Assembly: GCA_016795465.1 (NCBI GenBank)
Contig: JAEUHK010000107.1
Location: forward strand, 1 to 64,000
Direction of reading: 5' to 3'
DNA: 64,000 nt
Source: Verrucomicrobiaceae bacterium
GTDB taxonomy: Bacteria > Verrucomicrobiota > Verrucomicrobiia > Verrucomicrobiales > Verrucomicrobiaceae
Shown: one piece after another, positions 1 to 7,950 of the stretch
Layout: every line of letters begins with the position of its first letter
Numbering within the stretch: the first letter of the stretch is position 1
Notes under the pieces: model-generated
What the model was told of the DNA's origin: nothing
What the model saw: the letters and a program-made list of their open reading frames with translations, nothing else
Databases searched by the model: none
Position numbers and translations under genes: made by a program

Positions 1-646
1 CGGCGAGGAGATTCTGCGTGATGCCGCCCGCGCTGCCGCCGATGGTGACGATGCGGCCATTGCACCACGGCTGCTTTTTGAGCCACTCGATGGTGTCCAC
101 GCCGTCCTCGTGCTCGCCCCAGCCGCAGCCGATGAAGGGCAAATTCTCGCCCTTCGAGTCAAAGCGGCCGCGCATGTCCTGAATGACGAAGACCCAGCCC
201 TCGCGCACAAAGCTGGCCGCCTCCTGCGAGCGCTTCACGCGGCTGTAAGGCGTGCGTGTGAGCACCACCGGAAATGGCCCCTCGCCCGATGGCAAAAAGA
301 GGTCGGTGGCAAGCGGCGTGCCATCCCGCATGGCGATCATCTCGGTCTTCTTCGCCGGTGCCTGCGCAAACATCGCCACCGCCTGCTGCCACGCCTCGGC
401 GCTGACGGAGCCATCCTTCGCCGCACGGCCAAACATGACCTCGATCTGCCGCGACCACTGCGCGCCGTAGGTCGTCTTCACAAACTCAACCGCACGCGAC
501 TGCTCCGCCGCGGACAGCGAGCCACTCTGGTCCGCATCCGCCTTTGGAAACAAGGCCCGCATCTTCGCCGCGACCGATTCATCCGCAGACGCGTGGCAGG
601 AGAGAAGCAGCAACGAGACAGTGAGCAGGCGGAAGACGGGGCGCAT
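1..646 (-). CDS. CocE/NonD family (S15-like) hydrolase, 3' end outside window
   Basis: Only the first 215 residues are inside the window; the gene continues past base 1. The start is the ATG at 646-644, followed by a signal peptide (about residues 1-21, ending CHASA). Residues 37-48 (DADQSGSLSAAE) form a canonical EF-hand-like calcium loop. The alpha/beta hydrolase part starts near residue 100 (RDGTPLATDLFLP, then QDMRGRF, DGVDTIEWL) and reaches the nucleophile elbow GGSAGG with Ser205. This order is typical of CocE/NonD hydrolases and X-Pro dipeptidyl-peptidases. Predicted role: secreted esterase or peptidase; substrate unknown. The EF-hand N-terminal extension is an added module. Confidence is high for the fold, low for the substrate. 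Confidence 0.85.
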   Translation of the reverse strand, partial: MRPVFRLLTVSLLLLSCHASADESVAAKMRALFPKADADQSGSLSAAEQSRAVEFVKTTYGAQWSRQIEVMFGRAAKDGSVSAEAWQQAVAMFAQAPAKKTEMIAMRDGTPLATDLFLPSGEGPFPVVLTRTPYSRVKRSQEAASFVREGWVFVIQDMRGRFDSKGENLPFIGCGWGEHEDGVDTIEWLKKQPWCNGRIVTIGGSAGGITQNLLA

Positions 647-757
647 GGAGGTCGGCGATGGAGTGGTGGAGAAATGGAGTGTGGCGTGAGTGTCGGCGGC
701 GCGGTGGTTGTATGACACGCGAGGTGCCTTTCTCGGACGAGACGCGCCTTTCGGCGA

Positions 758-889
758 AGCAAAGTAGCCCTCTCGCTCCGCGAGAGGGACTCAGCGCTAT
801 CGTTATCACGGCTGAGCACGAGTTACGAAGACGCTGCGAGCTGAAGTGCGCCCACAGCTCATCTCGCGGAGCGAGATGGCTACTTTGCT
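758..889. repeat. 132-bp composite element with inverted REP-like arms
   Basis: The gap 647-906 holds no gene. It contains two palindromic arms in inverted orientation: 758-795 (core CTCTCGCTCCGCGAGAGGG) and 857-889 (core ATCTCGCGGAGCGAGATGG). The arms share outer sequence AGCAAAGTAGCC and its complement. The same arrangement with the same total length recurs at 21157-21288, so this is a dispersed composite repeat and not just a terminator. Confidence 0.75.
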
Positions 890-906
890 GACGCGTATTC
901 GCTGAC

Positions 907-1812
907 TTACTTCTCGAACACCTTTTTCAGCCACTCATCCACCACGGGTGTCGCGGGATAGGCGGGATCACCGAGGCGGCGGTTGATTTCGGTGTGGCCT
1001 TGGAGGCCTCGGCCTTCGAAGCCGCGCACTTCGGCGGCAGTGCCTGCGTTGGTCAGGGCTTCGCCGAGCGCTTTGGATTGCGCAGCGCCGTCCACGCGCT
1101 GCACATGCAGGATGAGAAAGGCGGGCGCATTCGGCGCGGTGGCGTGATGTGTGGGGGAAAGGGCGAGTTGGCGCTCTTTTTCGCTGCCGAAGGCCTGCAT
1201 GTAGGTGTCCTGCATGAAATCGCCGCCTTCGGCGATCTGGCGCGGCACGTCGTAGCATGCGCCATCGAGCGGGATGATGCCGCGCAGGGATTTCGGGCCG
1301 AGTTCGGCTTTTTTGAGATACTGCATGTCAGTGCCGACGAGCGCGGAGAGATGCGCTCCAGCGCTGTGGCCCATCAAAACGACGCGTGAGGCATCAAAGC
1401 CGAGCGACTCGGCCTGGCGGATGAGAAAGGCGAGCGCCGAGGCCACATCCTGCGCCTGTTGCTCCACCGTGGCGGCAGGCACGAGGCGGTAATTGATCGA
1501 CGCGAAGCCGTAGCCCTGCGCGAGATAGTGAGCGGGCTTTTCGGGGCCGGTGGCGTTGTTTTTATCGCCACGCTTCCAGCCGCCGCCGTGCACAAACACC
1601 ACCAGCGGCGATCCTGCGGCGGTGGGCCGCCAGTAATCGAGCTTTTGCAGCGGATCGCTGCCGTAGCTCATCTCGACGGGCTTCGCTGCGGCGCTGCCCG
1701 CATTCGCACGGCGTTCGGAGATGCGTTCGCGCAGGCGCTCGACGAGCGGCAGTTGCGCCTCAGCGGAGGTCAAGGCGTGCAGGAGGACATAGAGCGTGAG
1801 GGAGGTCTTCAT
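907..1812 (-). CDS. secreted alpha/beta hydrolase (BD-FAE/carboxylesterase-like)
   Basis: A 301-aa esterase/lipase-like protein with an N-terminal signal peptide (residues 1-19, ending SAEA). The oxyanion-hole motif HGGGW is at residues 75-79 and the nucleophile elbow GHSAG has Ser150; a late Asp and the His in GHTEINRR complete a plausible triad. The closest general type is the BD-FAE/feruloyl-esterase-like or hormone-sensitive-lipase group of short secreted esterases. It lies on the same strand as the FAD oxidoreductase upstream, 54 bp away, so the two may be co-transcribed. Likely role: removal of ester substituents from plant or algal polymers (inference). Confidence 0.88.
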   Translation of the reverse strand: MKTSLTLYVLLHALTSAEAQLPLVERLRERISERRANAGSAAAKPVEMSYGSDPLQKLDYWRPTAAGSPLVVFVHGGGWKRGDKNNATGPEKPAHYLAQGYGFASINYRLVPAATVEQQAQDVASALAFLIRQAESLGFDASRVVLMGHSAGAHLSALVGTDMQYLKKAELGPKSLRGIIPLDGACYDVPRQIAEGGDFMQDTYMQAFGSEKERQLALSPTHHATAPNAPAFLILHVQRVDGAAQSKALGEALTNAGTAAEVRGFEGRGLQGHTEINRRLGDPAYPATPVVDEWLKKVFEK

Positions 1813-1866
1813 CGTGGGATGAAATGCACGATCGGGGCAGTTGGTTACGCGAAATTTTTTGCTGGA

Positions 1867-3489
1867 TCACTTCGCCGGCACTTCCAGCACCTGTTTGTCC
1901 GCGAGAAGGCGCTCGCGCAGCAGCTTGTAGTCCACGCTTTGCACCGGTGTGTCGGCATTCATCGCCATCACGGCGGCGGTGGCGGCGGATTGGGCGGCGA
2001 CCATGAAGGTGAACTCGATGCGATAGGCACCGTAGGCCACGTAGCTCGATGAGGGGCACGTCGGGCTGAGGAGATTGGTGCATTCGGCGGCCTTGGGCAC
2101 GAGGCAGCGATACGGGATGCCGCAGGGGATCCAGTCGGCGTCTTGGGATTCGTCAAACACCGCGCCTTCATTCCACACGCGACCGTCTCGGGCGATGCGG
2201 CGCGCGTGATGCAGATCAGGCGGCCACCAGATCAGGCCGACGCTGTCCTCGATGGGCTCGGGATTCGCTTTGCGCACGTGCGCCTCGGTCAAAACGAAGT
2301 CGCTGACCATGCGGCGGCCGTTGCGGACATAAAAAGCACGCGGCCAGCCGTCGTTGTCGGTGAACTCATCTTGGCACAGACCCCAGGCGGCCCAGGCCTC
2401 GCGTTGCTTGGTGGGCACTGCCTCGTCATGCGCCATGAACCAATACACGCCCTGGATGTAGTCGCGGCTCGTGCGCAGCATCGCCTCGCGCTCCGCGTAG
2501 CTGGCGATGGGATAGCGATGGTTCCAGCCGGTGAAATTACCCGCGAGATGATGCCATGAACCCGGGTCCGTCTTGCCATTCGGCAACGATGCGCCAGGCG
2601 GGGAGATCATGCCGCCCACCGCGAGGTAGCGCCGATGCAGCTCATAGTGCGCGGGGTCATAGTTCGCGGGTTTCGTGATCGCGATGCGGTTCGCGGGATT
2701 CTTTGTCAGACAGAGGCGGAAGCAGTAGCCCTGGATGCTGTCGTCCGCCGCGCCGTGCTCGCCGAGCGGTTCGTCTTGAACGCCAAAGATGACCCCGCTC
2801 TTCGGATCGCCTGGCGTCTTGTAGGCATCGATGGGCTTGTCGTGCTGCTTGTGCGTCGTGTCCGTGCGGATACCGTTGTTCGTCTCGCCATACTTGGCGT
2901 TACCCTCGCGACCCACCGCAAAACTCACGCCCGCAAACGCCAGCAGATCGCCCTCGTAAGTCGTGTCGATGAACATCTTGGCCCGCACCTCGGCTCCATT
3001 TTCAAAATGCAGCGTCGTGATGCGTGCGCCGTCCTTCGTCACGCCGCTCGTCTCCTTCAAGCGATGCCCACGCAGCACGGTGATACCCTCTTCCTTGATC
3101 CACGCCTCCCAAACCGCCTCCGCCACATGCGGCTCGAAGCGCCACAGCGAGGTGTCCTTGCCACCCGCCGCGAGCATCGCCTCAAACTTCGCCGTGCGAC
3201 CGTAGTGCGCACTGATGCGTCGATAGAACTCCAGCGCCAGCCCGCCCACCGCCGGGCTGTTCCGAAACGGCTGGTTGTCGATGTCCGTGCCGCCGAGCCC
3301 CTCCACGCTCATGCCGCCGAGATGCTGCCCCGCCTCCACCAAAATGACCTTTTTCCCCATCGTGGCCGCCTGCACCGCCGCGATCACACCTGCGCTGGTG
3401 CCGCCGTAGATGCAAATATCCGCCTCCATCGGAGCCGCAGAGGCCGAAATCGTGAAACAGGCGAGAAAAGCGACGAGGAGAGACTTCAT
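1867..3489 (-). CDS. secreted FAD-dependent oxidoreductase (FAD_oxidored family)
   Basis: A 540-aa protein with a signal peptide (1-18, ending SASA) followed directly by a Rossmann FAD-binding motif, IYGGTSAGVIAA (about 27-38), an acidic strand end (VEAG) and the GGM/GG loop typical of the FAD_oxidored (PF12831) family. The middle carries the conserved DTTYEGDLLAFAGV block and the C-terminal third the AAECTNLLSPTCPSSS / SAATAA region shared with its paralogue at 4839-6878. The donor substrate is unknown; these enzymes are abundant in Verrucomicrobia and Planctomycetes beside glycoside and sulfate-ester catabolism genes. It is 18 bp from the LamG-like gene and probably in the same operon. Confidence 0.88.
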   Translation of the reverse strand: MKSLLVAFLACFTISASAAPMEADICIYGGTSAGVIAAVQAATMGKKVILVEAGQHLGGMSVEGLGGTDIDNQPFRNSPAVGGLALEFYRRISAHYGRTAKFEAMLAAGGKDTSLWRFEPHVAEAVWEAWIKEEGITVLRGHRLKETSGVTKDGARITTLHFENGAEVRAKMFIDTTYEGDLLAFAGVSFAVGREGNAKYGETNNGIRTDTTHKQHDKPIDAYKTPGDPKSGVIFGVQDEPLGEHGAADDSIQGYCFRLCLTKNPANRIAITKPANYDPAHYELHRRYLAVGGMISPPGASLPNGKTDPGSWHHLAGNFTGWNHRYPIASYAEREAMLRTSRDYIQGVYWFMAHDEAVPTKQREAWAAWGLCQDEFTDNDGWPRAFYVRNGRRMVSDFVLTEAHVRKANPEPIEDSVGLIWWPPDLHHARRIARDGRVWNEGAVFDESQDADWIPCGIPYRCLVPKAAECTNLLSPTCPSSSYVAYGAYRIEFTFMVAAQSAATAAVMAMNADTPVQSVDYKLLRERLLADKQVLEVPAK

Positions 3490-3507
3490 GGATGGAGAAG
3501 CGATAGC

Positions 3508-4725
3508 TTAGCGCCTCAGATCGGAAAGCTTCTTCAACTCCTCTGCACTCAGCGCCCGGTCAAACACCGCCACGCCGCCGATCCAGCCGGTGAAGCCGAC
3601 GCTGCGGCTGCTGTGGATGACGCGACCGATGGTGAAGGGGCCGCCGCTTTGAGCGTCCTTCGGCTTGTAGAGATCGTGCGGATACCACCAGGGGTTCAGT
3701 CGCAGCGAAACGAGATCACGCGAAACCTCTTTCCCGCCGCGCAGCATCACTTCGATCTTGGTGAAGCGATGCTCGCGCAGCTCGACGCGTTCGTCGGCGG
3801 ACTCGCGCAGCACTTTCACGCGCAGGGGCTCTCCTTCGGGCGGGTTGTAGTATTGATCCTTCGGGAAGGCCTCGTCCTCGCCATCCTGCTTGCCGGGCAG
3901 CTTCGCGTAGTGACCCTGCATGTAGGCGTTGTAGGCGAAGGAGATCAGCTTGTCTTTCTTCGGCTGATCGAGCCAGCGATCGCCGGACACGCCATTCAGC
4001 CAGCCGGTGAGTTCGTCTTTTTCATGATCAAACGTCATCGCAAAGCACTGCCACGATGCATCGAGCACCTCCGCAGGCGAATCCGCTGACACTTCGGGCG
4101 AAACATCAGCCGAGTTGCACTTGTGCAGCGCATACTTGTTCAGGAACGAGCTCGCGCCGTTCTCCGATACATGCCCGCAGGCGCTGCCTTGCTTGTTCAG
4201 GCCCGCAAACAGCGCGTATTGACGCTGCCCGCGCTCCACCTTCGCGATGGTGGCGGTGCTCTTCTCCTTCAAATCGGTGCCCTCATGCCAAATGCCCGCC
4301 AGCGCATGATTCCCGCTCTCGCGAATCGCCCACACGACCACCGTGACCGACTTCCCCGCGCCCTTGATGTCCAGCGGCGTGTCATGCAGCCGCGAACGCG
4401 GCACGAACAGAAACGGCCGAAAATTCTCATCCGTCTCTTTGACGATGCGGATCGCATTCCCGAACGGCCCGCGACCCAGCAACGGAAAATCCGCATACGT
4501 CGCCTCACGCCCCGCGCCCCAGTAGTCCTTGATGTAGTTCGCAGCATCCAGCGGGTAGTCATTCGTCGCGCCAGCAGGCACATGTGCCGTGAAACGCTTC
4601 TGGCCATCCGGCTCCCGCTTCACAAAGTCCCAAAACGCCACGAGTCCCGGCGTGCTCGTGACCGTGGCGACAGGTTCAGCGGCAAAGAGTGACGTGGTGA
4701 GAAAAAGAAGAGAGAAGAGCTTCAT
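3508..4725 (-). CDS. secreted LamG/concanavalin-like domain protein
   Basis: A 405-aa protein; I take the ATG at 4725-4723 (MKLFSLLFL), which begins a clean signal peptide, instead of an in-frame TTG 18 bp upstream. Residues after the signal peptide read TPGLVAFWDF, the usual opening of a LamG/ConA-like lectin domain. The C-terminal region contains GWIGGVAVFDRALSAEELKKL, the standard closing strands of such domains. The middle has W-rich carbohydrate-binding-like segments (SVTVVVWAIRESG, ELTGWLNGV). It sits between two FAD-dependent oxidoreductases on the same strand, so it probably binds or presents a shared polymer substrate. Catalytic activity is not evident. Confidence 0.75.
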   Translation of the reverse strand: MKLFSLLFLTTSLFAAEPVATVTSTPGLVAFWDFVKREPDGQKRFTAHVPAGATNDYPLDAANYIKDYWGAGREATYADFPLLGRGPFGNAIRIVKETDENFRPFLFVPRSRLHDTPLDIKGAGKSVTVVVWAIRESGNHALAGIWHEGTDLKEKSTATIAKVERGQRQYALFAGLNKQGSACGHVSENGASSFLNKYALHKCNSADVSPEVSADSPAEVLDASWQCFAMTFDHEKDELTGWLNGVSGDRWLDQPKKDKLISFAYNAYMQGHYAKLPGKQDGEDEAFPKDQYYNPPEGEPLRVKVLRESADERVELREHRFTKIEVMLRGGKEVSRDLVSLRLNPWWYPHDLYKPKDAQSGGPFTIGRVIHSSRSVGFTGWIGGVAVFDRALSAEELKKLSDLRR

Positions 4726-4751
4726 GGGTTTATCAGGGATCAAAATTTTCT

Positions 4752-4830
4752 AACCGCTAATTGGACGCTAATGAAACGCTAATGCCAAGCCTCAGAATAT
4801 TAGCGTCATATCAGCGTCTAATCAGCGGTT
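4752..4830. repeat. large imperfect hairpin, possible terminator
   Basis: Two 32-nt arms, 4752-4783 and 4799-4830, are reverse complements at about 26 of 32 positions around a 15-nt loop. Each arm contains repeats of a CGCTAAT core. It lies just after the stop of the FAD oxidoreductase (4839-6878, minus strand) and before the LamG-like gene, so it could attenuate or terminate that transcript. There is no clear U-tract. Confidence 0.6.
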
Positions 4831-4838
4831 CATGAAAC

Positions 4839-6878
4839 TCACGGTTCCGGCATAAGCTGCAACGCGTCCAAAATCACAAAACCATCCGTATCGGCATTGC
4901 GGATCGTGATCGTCGTTTCGAGGCCTTTTTGGAGTTCCAGCTTCCCGATGCTGCGGAAGGCTTCACCAGCCGGAAGTGGCTCCGTTTGGTCCACGAGCAG
5001 TTCGACGGCTTTTTCGCCGTTTTGGATCGTCAGCGGCACTTGCGTCGCACGAGTCTCATGCGCGGAATAGGCCATGCGAATGTCGTAGCGACCGCTTTGA
5101 GGCACTTGAAGACGAAAAACGGCCACGCACTCGCCATCGCCGCGTTTGTCGTCGTGGAGGTAGCCGGTGCCGAGGTGCGGCTTGAAGTTCGAGGAACGGC
5201 TCCACGGGCCTTTCAGCTCCGCCTGCGCATCATCGAGCACGATGCCGGGCAGCGATTTGGGATCGATGCTCATCGCACCTTTGGGCTCGGGTGGCAGTTC
5301 GGAGAGCACGGGCAGGTCGAGCACTTGCTTCTGCGCCAGCAGGCGCTCACGCAGCGCCGGATACGGCAGCTTTTGTACATCGAGCTGATGTTTCGCGCTC
5401 AAAGCGGCCGCGATGCCCGCGCTTTGACCGAGGATCATCCACGTCGGCTCCACACGGATCGACGACATGCCCACGTGCGTGCAGGACAGCGCCACCGGCA
5501 CGAGCAGGTTCGCGCACTCGGCCGCTTTTGGCGTGATGGCGCGATACGGAATGTGATACGCGTAGCCGTGCTTCCTCCCTGGCACGCGCACCGGCATGAT
5601 GGTGCCTTCATCGACGACGAACTCACCGGTTCCCACGCGCTGGCAGTCATGCGAGTCGATGGGAAACGACGATACCACGATCGCGTCGTCCTTCTTCGGC
5701 TCCTTCATGATGTCGTTCTGCGACACGATGTATTCGCCGATCATGCGCCGCCCTTCGCGCACATAAAGCTGCGGCGACCAGTGCCCGTAGTCCGCGAATT
5801 CATCGCGACACAGCCCCAGCTCGCTCATCTCCTTCCGGATCTTCTCGGGCACCGCCGCGTCGGTCGTGAGGAAGTGATAAAACTCCAGCGTGTATTGCTT
5901 GTGTGCCTCCCAGATCGCCGCGCGACCCGCCTCATCCGCCTCGCTCCAGCCATTGCAGGCACCGACGAGGCCCATCGAGAACTGTTTTCCGATGCCGTTG
6001 TTCGCATCGAACTTGTTCCCTGGCAGCGGATACAGATCCCAAGGCAAAATCGGCCGCTTTTCCTTCGCAAAGTAGCGCCGCACGACCTCGAACCGCGCTG
6101 GATCATACTTCGCCGGCTTCGGAAACGGCACCCGGTTCGCCGCGTCCTTCGTCACGCAAAGACGGAAGCTATACACCATCACGTTCTTGTCTCCCGCGTC
6201 CTCCGGCCCCGCATCCGTCGTCGTGATCAGCGGCAGCGGCTTCCCATCGTCACCGAGACCCGAGATGCGCATCTTCGGCTTCGGATACTGCTTCCCCGCC
6301 AGCGACTCGCCGAACTCCTTCCGCCCCTCGCGGCCAATCGTCCAGCTCACACCCGCCGCCGCCATCAAATCGCCCTCGTAAGTACCATCGATGAACACCT
6401 TCGCCTCAAACTCGCCGCCGCTCGTGATGAGCTTCGCGATGCGCGTGCCGTCCTTCGTCACCGATTTCAGCACCTGCCGCGTCAGCACCTTCACCTTCGC
6501 CTCATCGAGCATCTCCTGCGTGATCTTCGCCGCAACGTGCGGCTCGTAAGTCCAGTGCGTGTGATTCTTCACACTCACCTGATATGGCAAAGCGACCCCA
6601 CGCTGTTGGTAGTCCTTTTCCACGCGTGCATGCCATTCATCAAAGAGCCCCATCACCGTGCTGCGCACCGTTTGATTCGAATCCGAGAAGCACAGCCCGC
6701 CCGTGTTCACTCCGCCCACATGCCCCGTCGGCTCCAGCAGCACCACCGAGGCCCCTTCACGCGCCGCCGCGATCGCTGCGCAGAATCCCCCCGGCGTGGC
6801 TCCATACACGATCACATCCGCCTGCGTGGCCGCATGGCATGAATAGGCGAGAAGAAGGAAGGCAAAGAAGCGCGTCAT
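4839..6878 (-). CDS. secreted FAD-dependent oxidoreductase with C-terminal golvesin/xanthan-lyase-like domain
   Basis: A 679-aa protein. A signal peptide (1-16, ending CHA) precedes an FAD-binding motif VIVYGATPGGFCAAIAA and the GGVNTGGLCFSD loop typical of PF12831-type enzymes. The family blocks IDGTYEGDLMAAAGV and AAECANLLVPVALSCTHVG follow. Unlike the 540-aa paralogue at 1867-3489, it has about 130 extra C-terminal residues (DDAQAELKGPWSRSS ... FVILDALQLMP) that match the beta-sandwich seen at the end of golvesin and xanthan-lyase-type proteins, often a carbohydrate-binding module. Likely a periplasmic or secreted oxidase of a sugar or sugar-like compound; the substrate is not known. Confidence 0.88.
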   Translation of the reverse strand: MTRFFAFLLLAYSCHAATQADVIVYGATPGGFCAAIAAAREGASVVLLEPTGHVGGVNTGGLCFSDSNQTVRSTVMGLFDEWHARVEKDYQQRGVALPYQVSVKNHTHWTYEPHVAAKITQEMLDEAKVKVLTRQVLKSVTKDGTRIAKLITSGGEFEAKVFIDGTYEGDLMAAAGVSWTIGREGRKEFGESLAGKQYPKPKMRISGLGDDGKPLPLITTTDAGPEDAGDKNVMVYSFRLCVTKDAANRVPFPKPAKYDPARFEVVRRYFAKEKRPILPWDLYPLPGNKFDANNGIGKQFSMGLVGACNGWSEADEAGRAAIWEAHKQYTLEFYHFLTTDAAVPEKIRKEMSELGLCRDEFADYGHWSPQLYVREGRRMIGEYIVSQNDIMKEPKKDDAIVVSSFPIDSHDCQRVGTGEFVVDEGTIMPVRVPGRKHGYAYHIPYRAITPKAAECANLLVPVALSCTHVGMSSIRVEPTWMILGQSAGIAAALSAKHQLDVQKLPYPALRERLLAQKQVLDLPVLSELPPEPKGAMSIDPKSLPGIVLDDAQAELKGPWSRSSNFKPHLGTGYLHDDKRGDGECVAVFRLQVPQSGRYDIRMAYSAHETRATQVPLTIQNGEKAVELLVDQTEPLPAGEAFRSIGKLELQKGLETTITIRNADTDGFVILDALQLMPEP

Positions 6879-6943
6879 GGCACACTACAGGCCAGAGATG
6901 CGGCTGATTGGACAATCAATTCGTCCGGGCGTATTCGATTATC

Positions 6944-7903
6944 ATGGAAACACTTCCCAAGCTCCAGGAGATCGAGGCTGCCAAAGCGCTGATCCGCCCG
7001 CTGATCCGCGAGACACCGACGTATCGCTGGCCTCTGCTGGAAAGCAGCGTGGGATGCGATCTTTGGATCAAGCATGAAAACCACACGCCGGTGGGAGCTT
7101 TCAAAATCCGCGGCGGGCTGGTTTACATGGATGAGTTGAAGCGGCGTGAACCTGCCGTGAAAGGCGTGATCGCCGCGACGACGGGCAATCATGGCCAGTC
7201 GATTGCTTTTGCGGCGAGGCAGAACGGTCTGCGGGCCGTCATCGTGGTGCCGCATGGCAATAATCCGGAAAAGAATGCCGCGATGCGCTCTCTCGGCGCG
7301 GAGCTGGTCGAGCATGGGCGGGAGTTTCAGGAGGCGTTGGCGTATTCGCGCGAGTTGGCGGCGAAAAAAGGGCTGCATGCGGTGCCATCGTTTCATCCGT
7401 GGTTGGTGCGCGGTGTGGCCACGTATGCGCTGGAGATGTTTCGCAGCGTCGAAGGGCTCGATGTGGTGTTTGTGCCGATTGGGCTTGGGTCCGGCTTTTG
7501 CGGCATTGCCGCGGCACGCGAGGCGCTGGGATTGAAAACCAAGATCATCGGCGTGGTGTCCGAGCATGCTCCGGCGTATGCGCTTTCGTATGAGCGGCGG
7601 GAGTTCACCGAGCAAACGAGCACGACAGCCGTGGCGGAAGGGGTGGCCTGCAAGACGCCGGACCGTGAAGCGCTGGCCCATGTGCTCGCTCATGCCCATG
7701 ATGTAGTCACGGTGAATGACGACGAGGCCATTCAGGCGATGCGCGAGATCATCCAGGCCACGCACAACATTGCCGAGGGAGCTGGTGCGCTGGCCTTTGC
7801 GGCTCTGAAGAAGCATCGTGAGGCGTGGCGAGGCCGGAAGGCGGCCTGTGTGCTTACTGGTGGGAATGCGAGCATGGCGATGCTGGGCCGGGTGTTGAAG
7901 TAG
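6944..7903 (+). CDS. PLP-dependent threonine/serine dehydratase-like enzyme (fold type II)
   Basis: A 319-aa cytoplasmic protein starting at the ATG at 6944 (METLPKLQEI); an upstream TTG at 6908 would add 12 unlikely residues. Lys54 in GAFKIRGG is the Schiff-base lysine, TTGNHGQS (79-86) is the substrate loop, GLGSGFCG (180-187) is the phosphate-binding glycine loop and TGGN closes the C-terminus. These are the hallmarks of threonine dehydratase, serine racemase and hydroxyaspartate ammonia-lyase. The length matches the catabolic or short form without an ACT regulatory domain. It is divergent from the FAD oxidoreductase and is followed by a histidine kinase 47 bp downstream. The exact amino-acid substrate cannot be told from sequence. 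Confidence 0.85.
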   Translation: METLPKLQEIEAAKALIRPLIRETPTYRWPLLESSVGCDLWIKHENHTPVGAFKIRGGLVYMDELKRREPAVKGVIAATTGNHGQSIAFAARQNGLRAVIVVPHGNNPEKNAAMRSLGAELVEHGREFQEALAYSRELAAKKGLHAVPSFHPWLVRGVATYALEMFRSVEGLDVVFVPIGLGSGFCGIAAAREALGLKTKIIGVVSEHAPAYALSYERREFTEQTSTTAVAEGVACKTPDREALAHVLAHAHDVVTVNDDEAIQAMREIIQATHNIAEGAGALAFAALKKHREAWRGRKAACVLTGGNASMAMLGRVLK

Positions 7904-7950
7904 AAGCATCAAAATCATGGTGTCGCGTCCGTTTTGGGTTTGAATGCCGC

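Noticed and set aside
4929..6842. A 637-aa plus-strand frame opposite the FAD oxidoreductase
   Set aside because: Shadow frame, rich in Arg and His with no domain; the minus-strand gene has signal peptide, FAD motif and C-terminal module.
7825..7950. Upstream extension of the histidine kinase into the dehydratase gene
   Set aside because: The extension translates the end of the dehydratase in another frame; the ATG at 7951 is the first sensible start.
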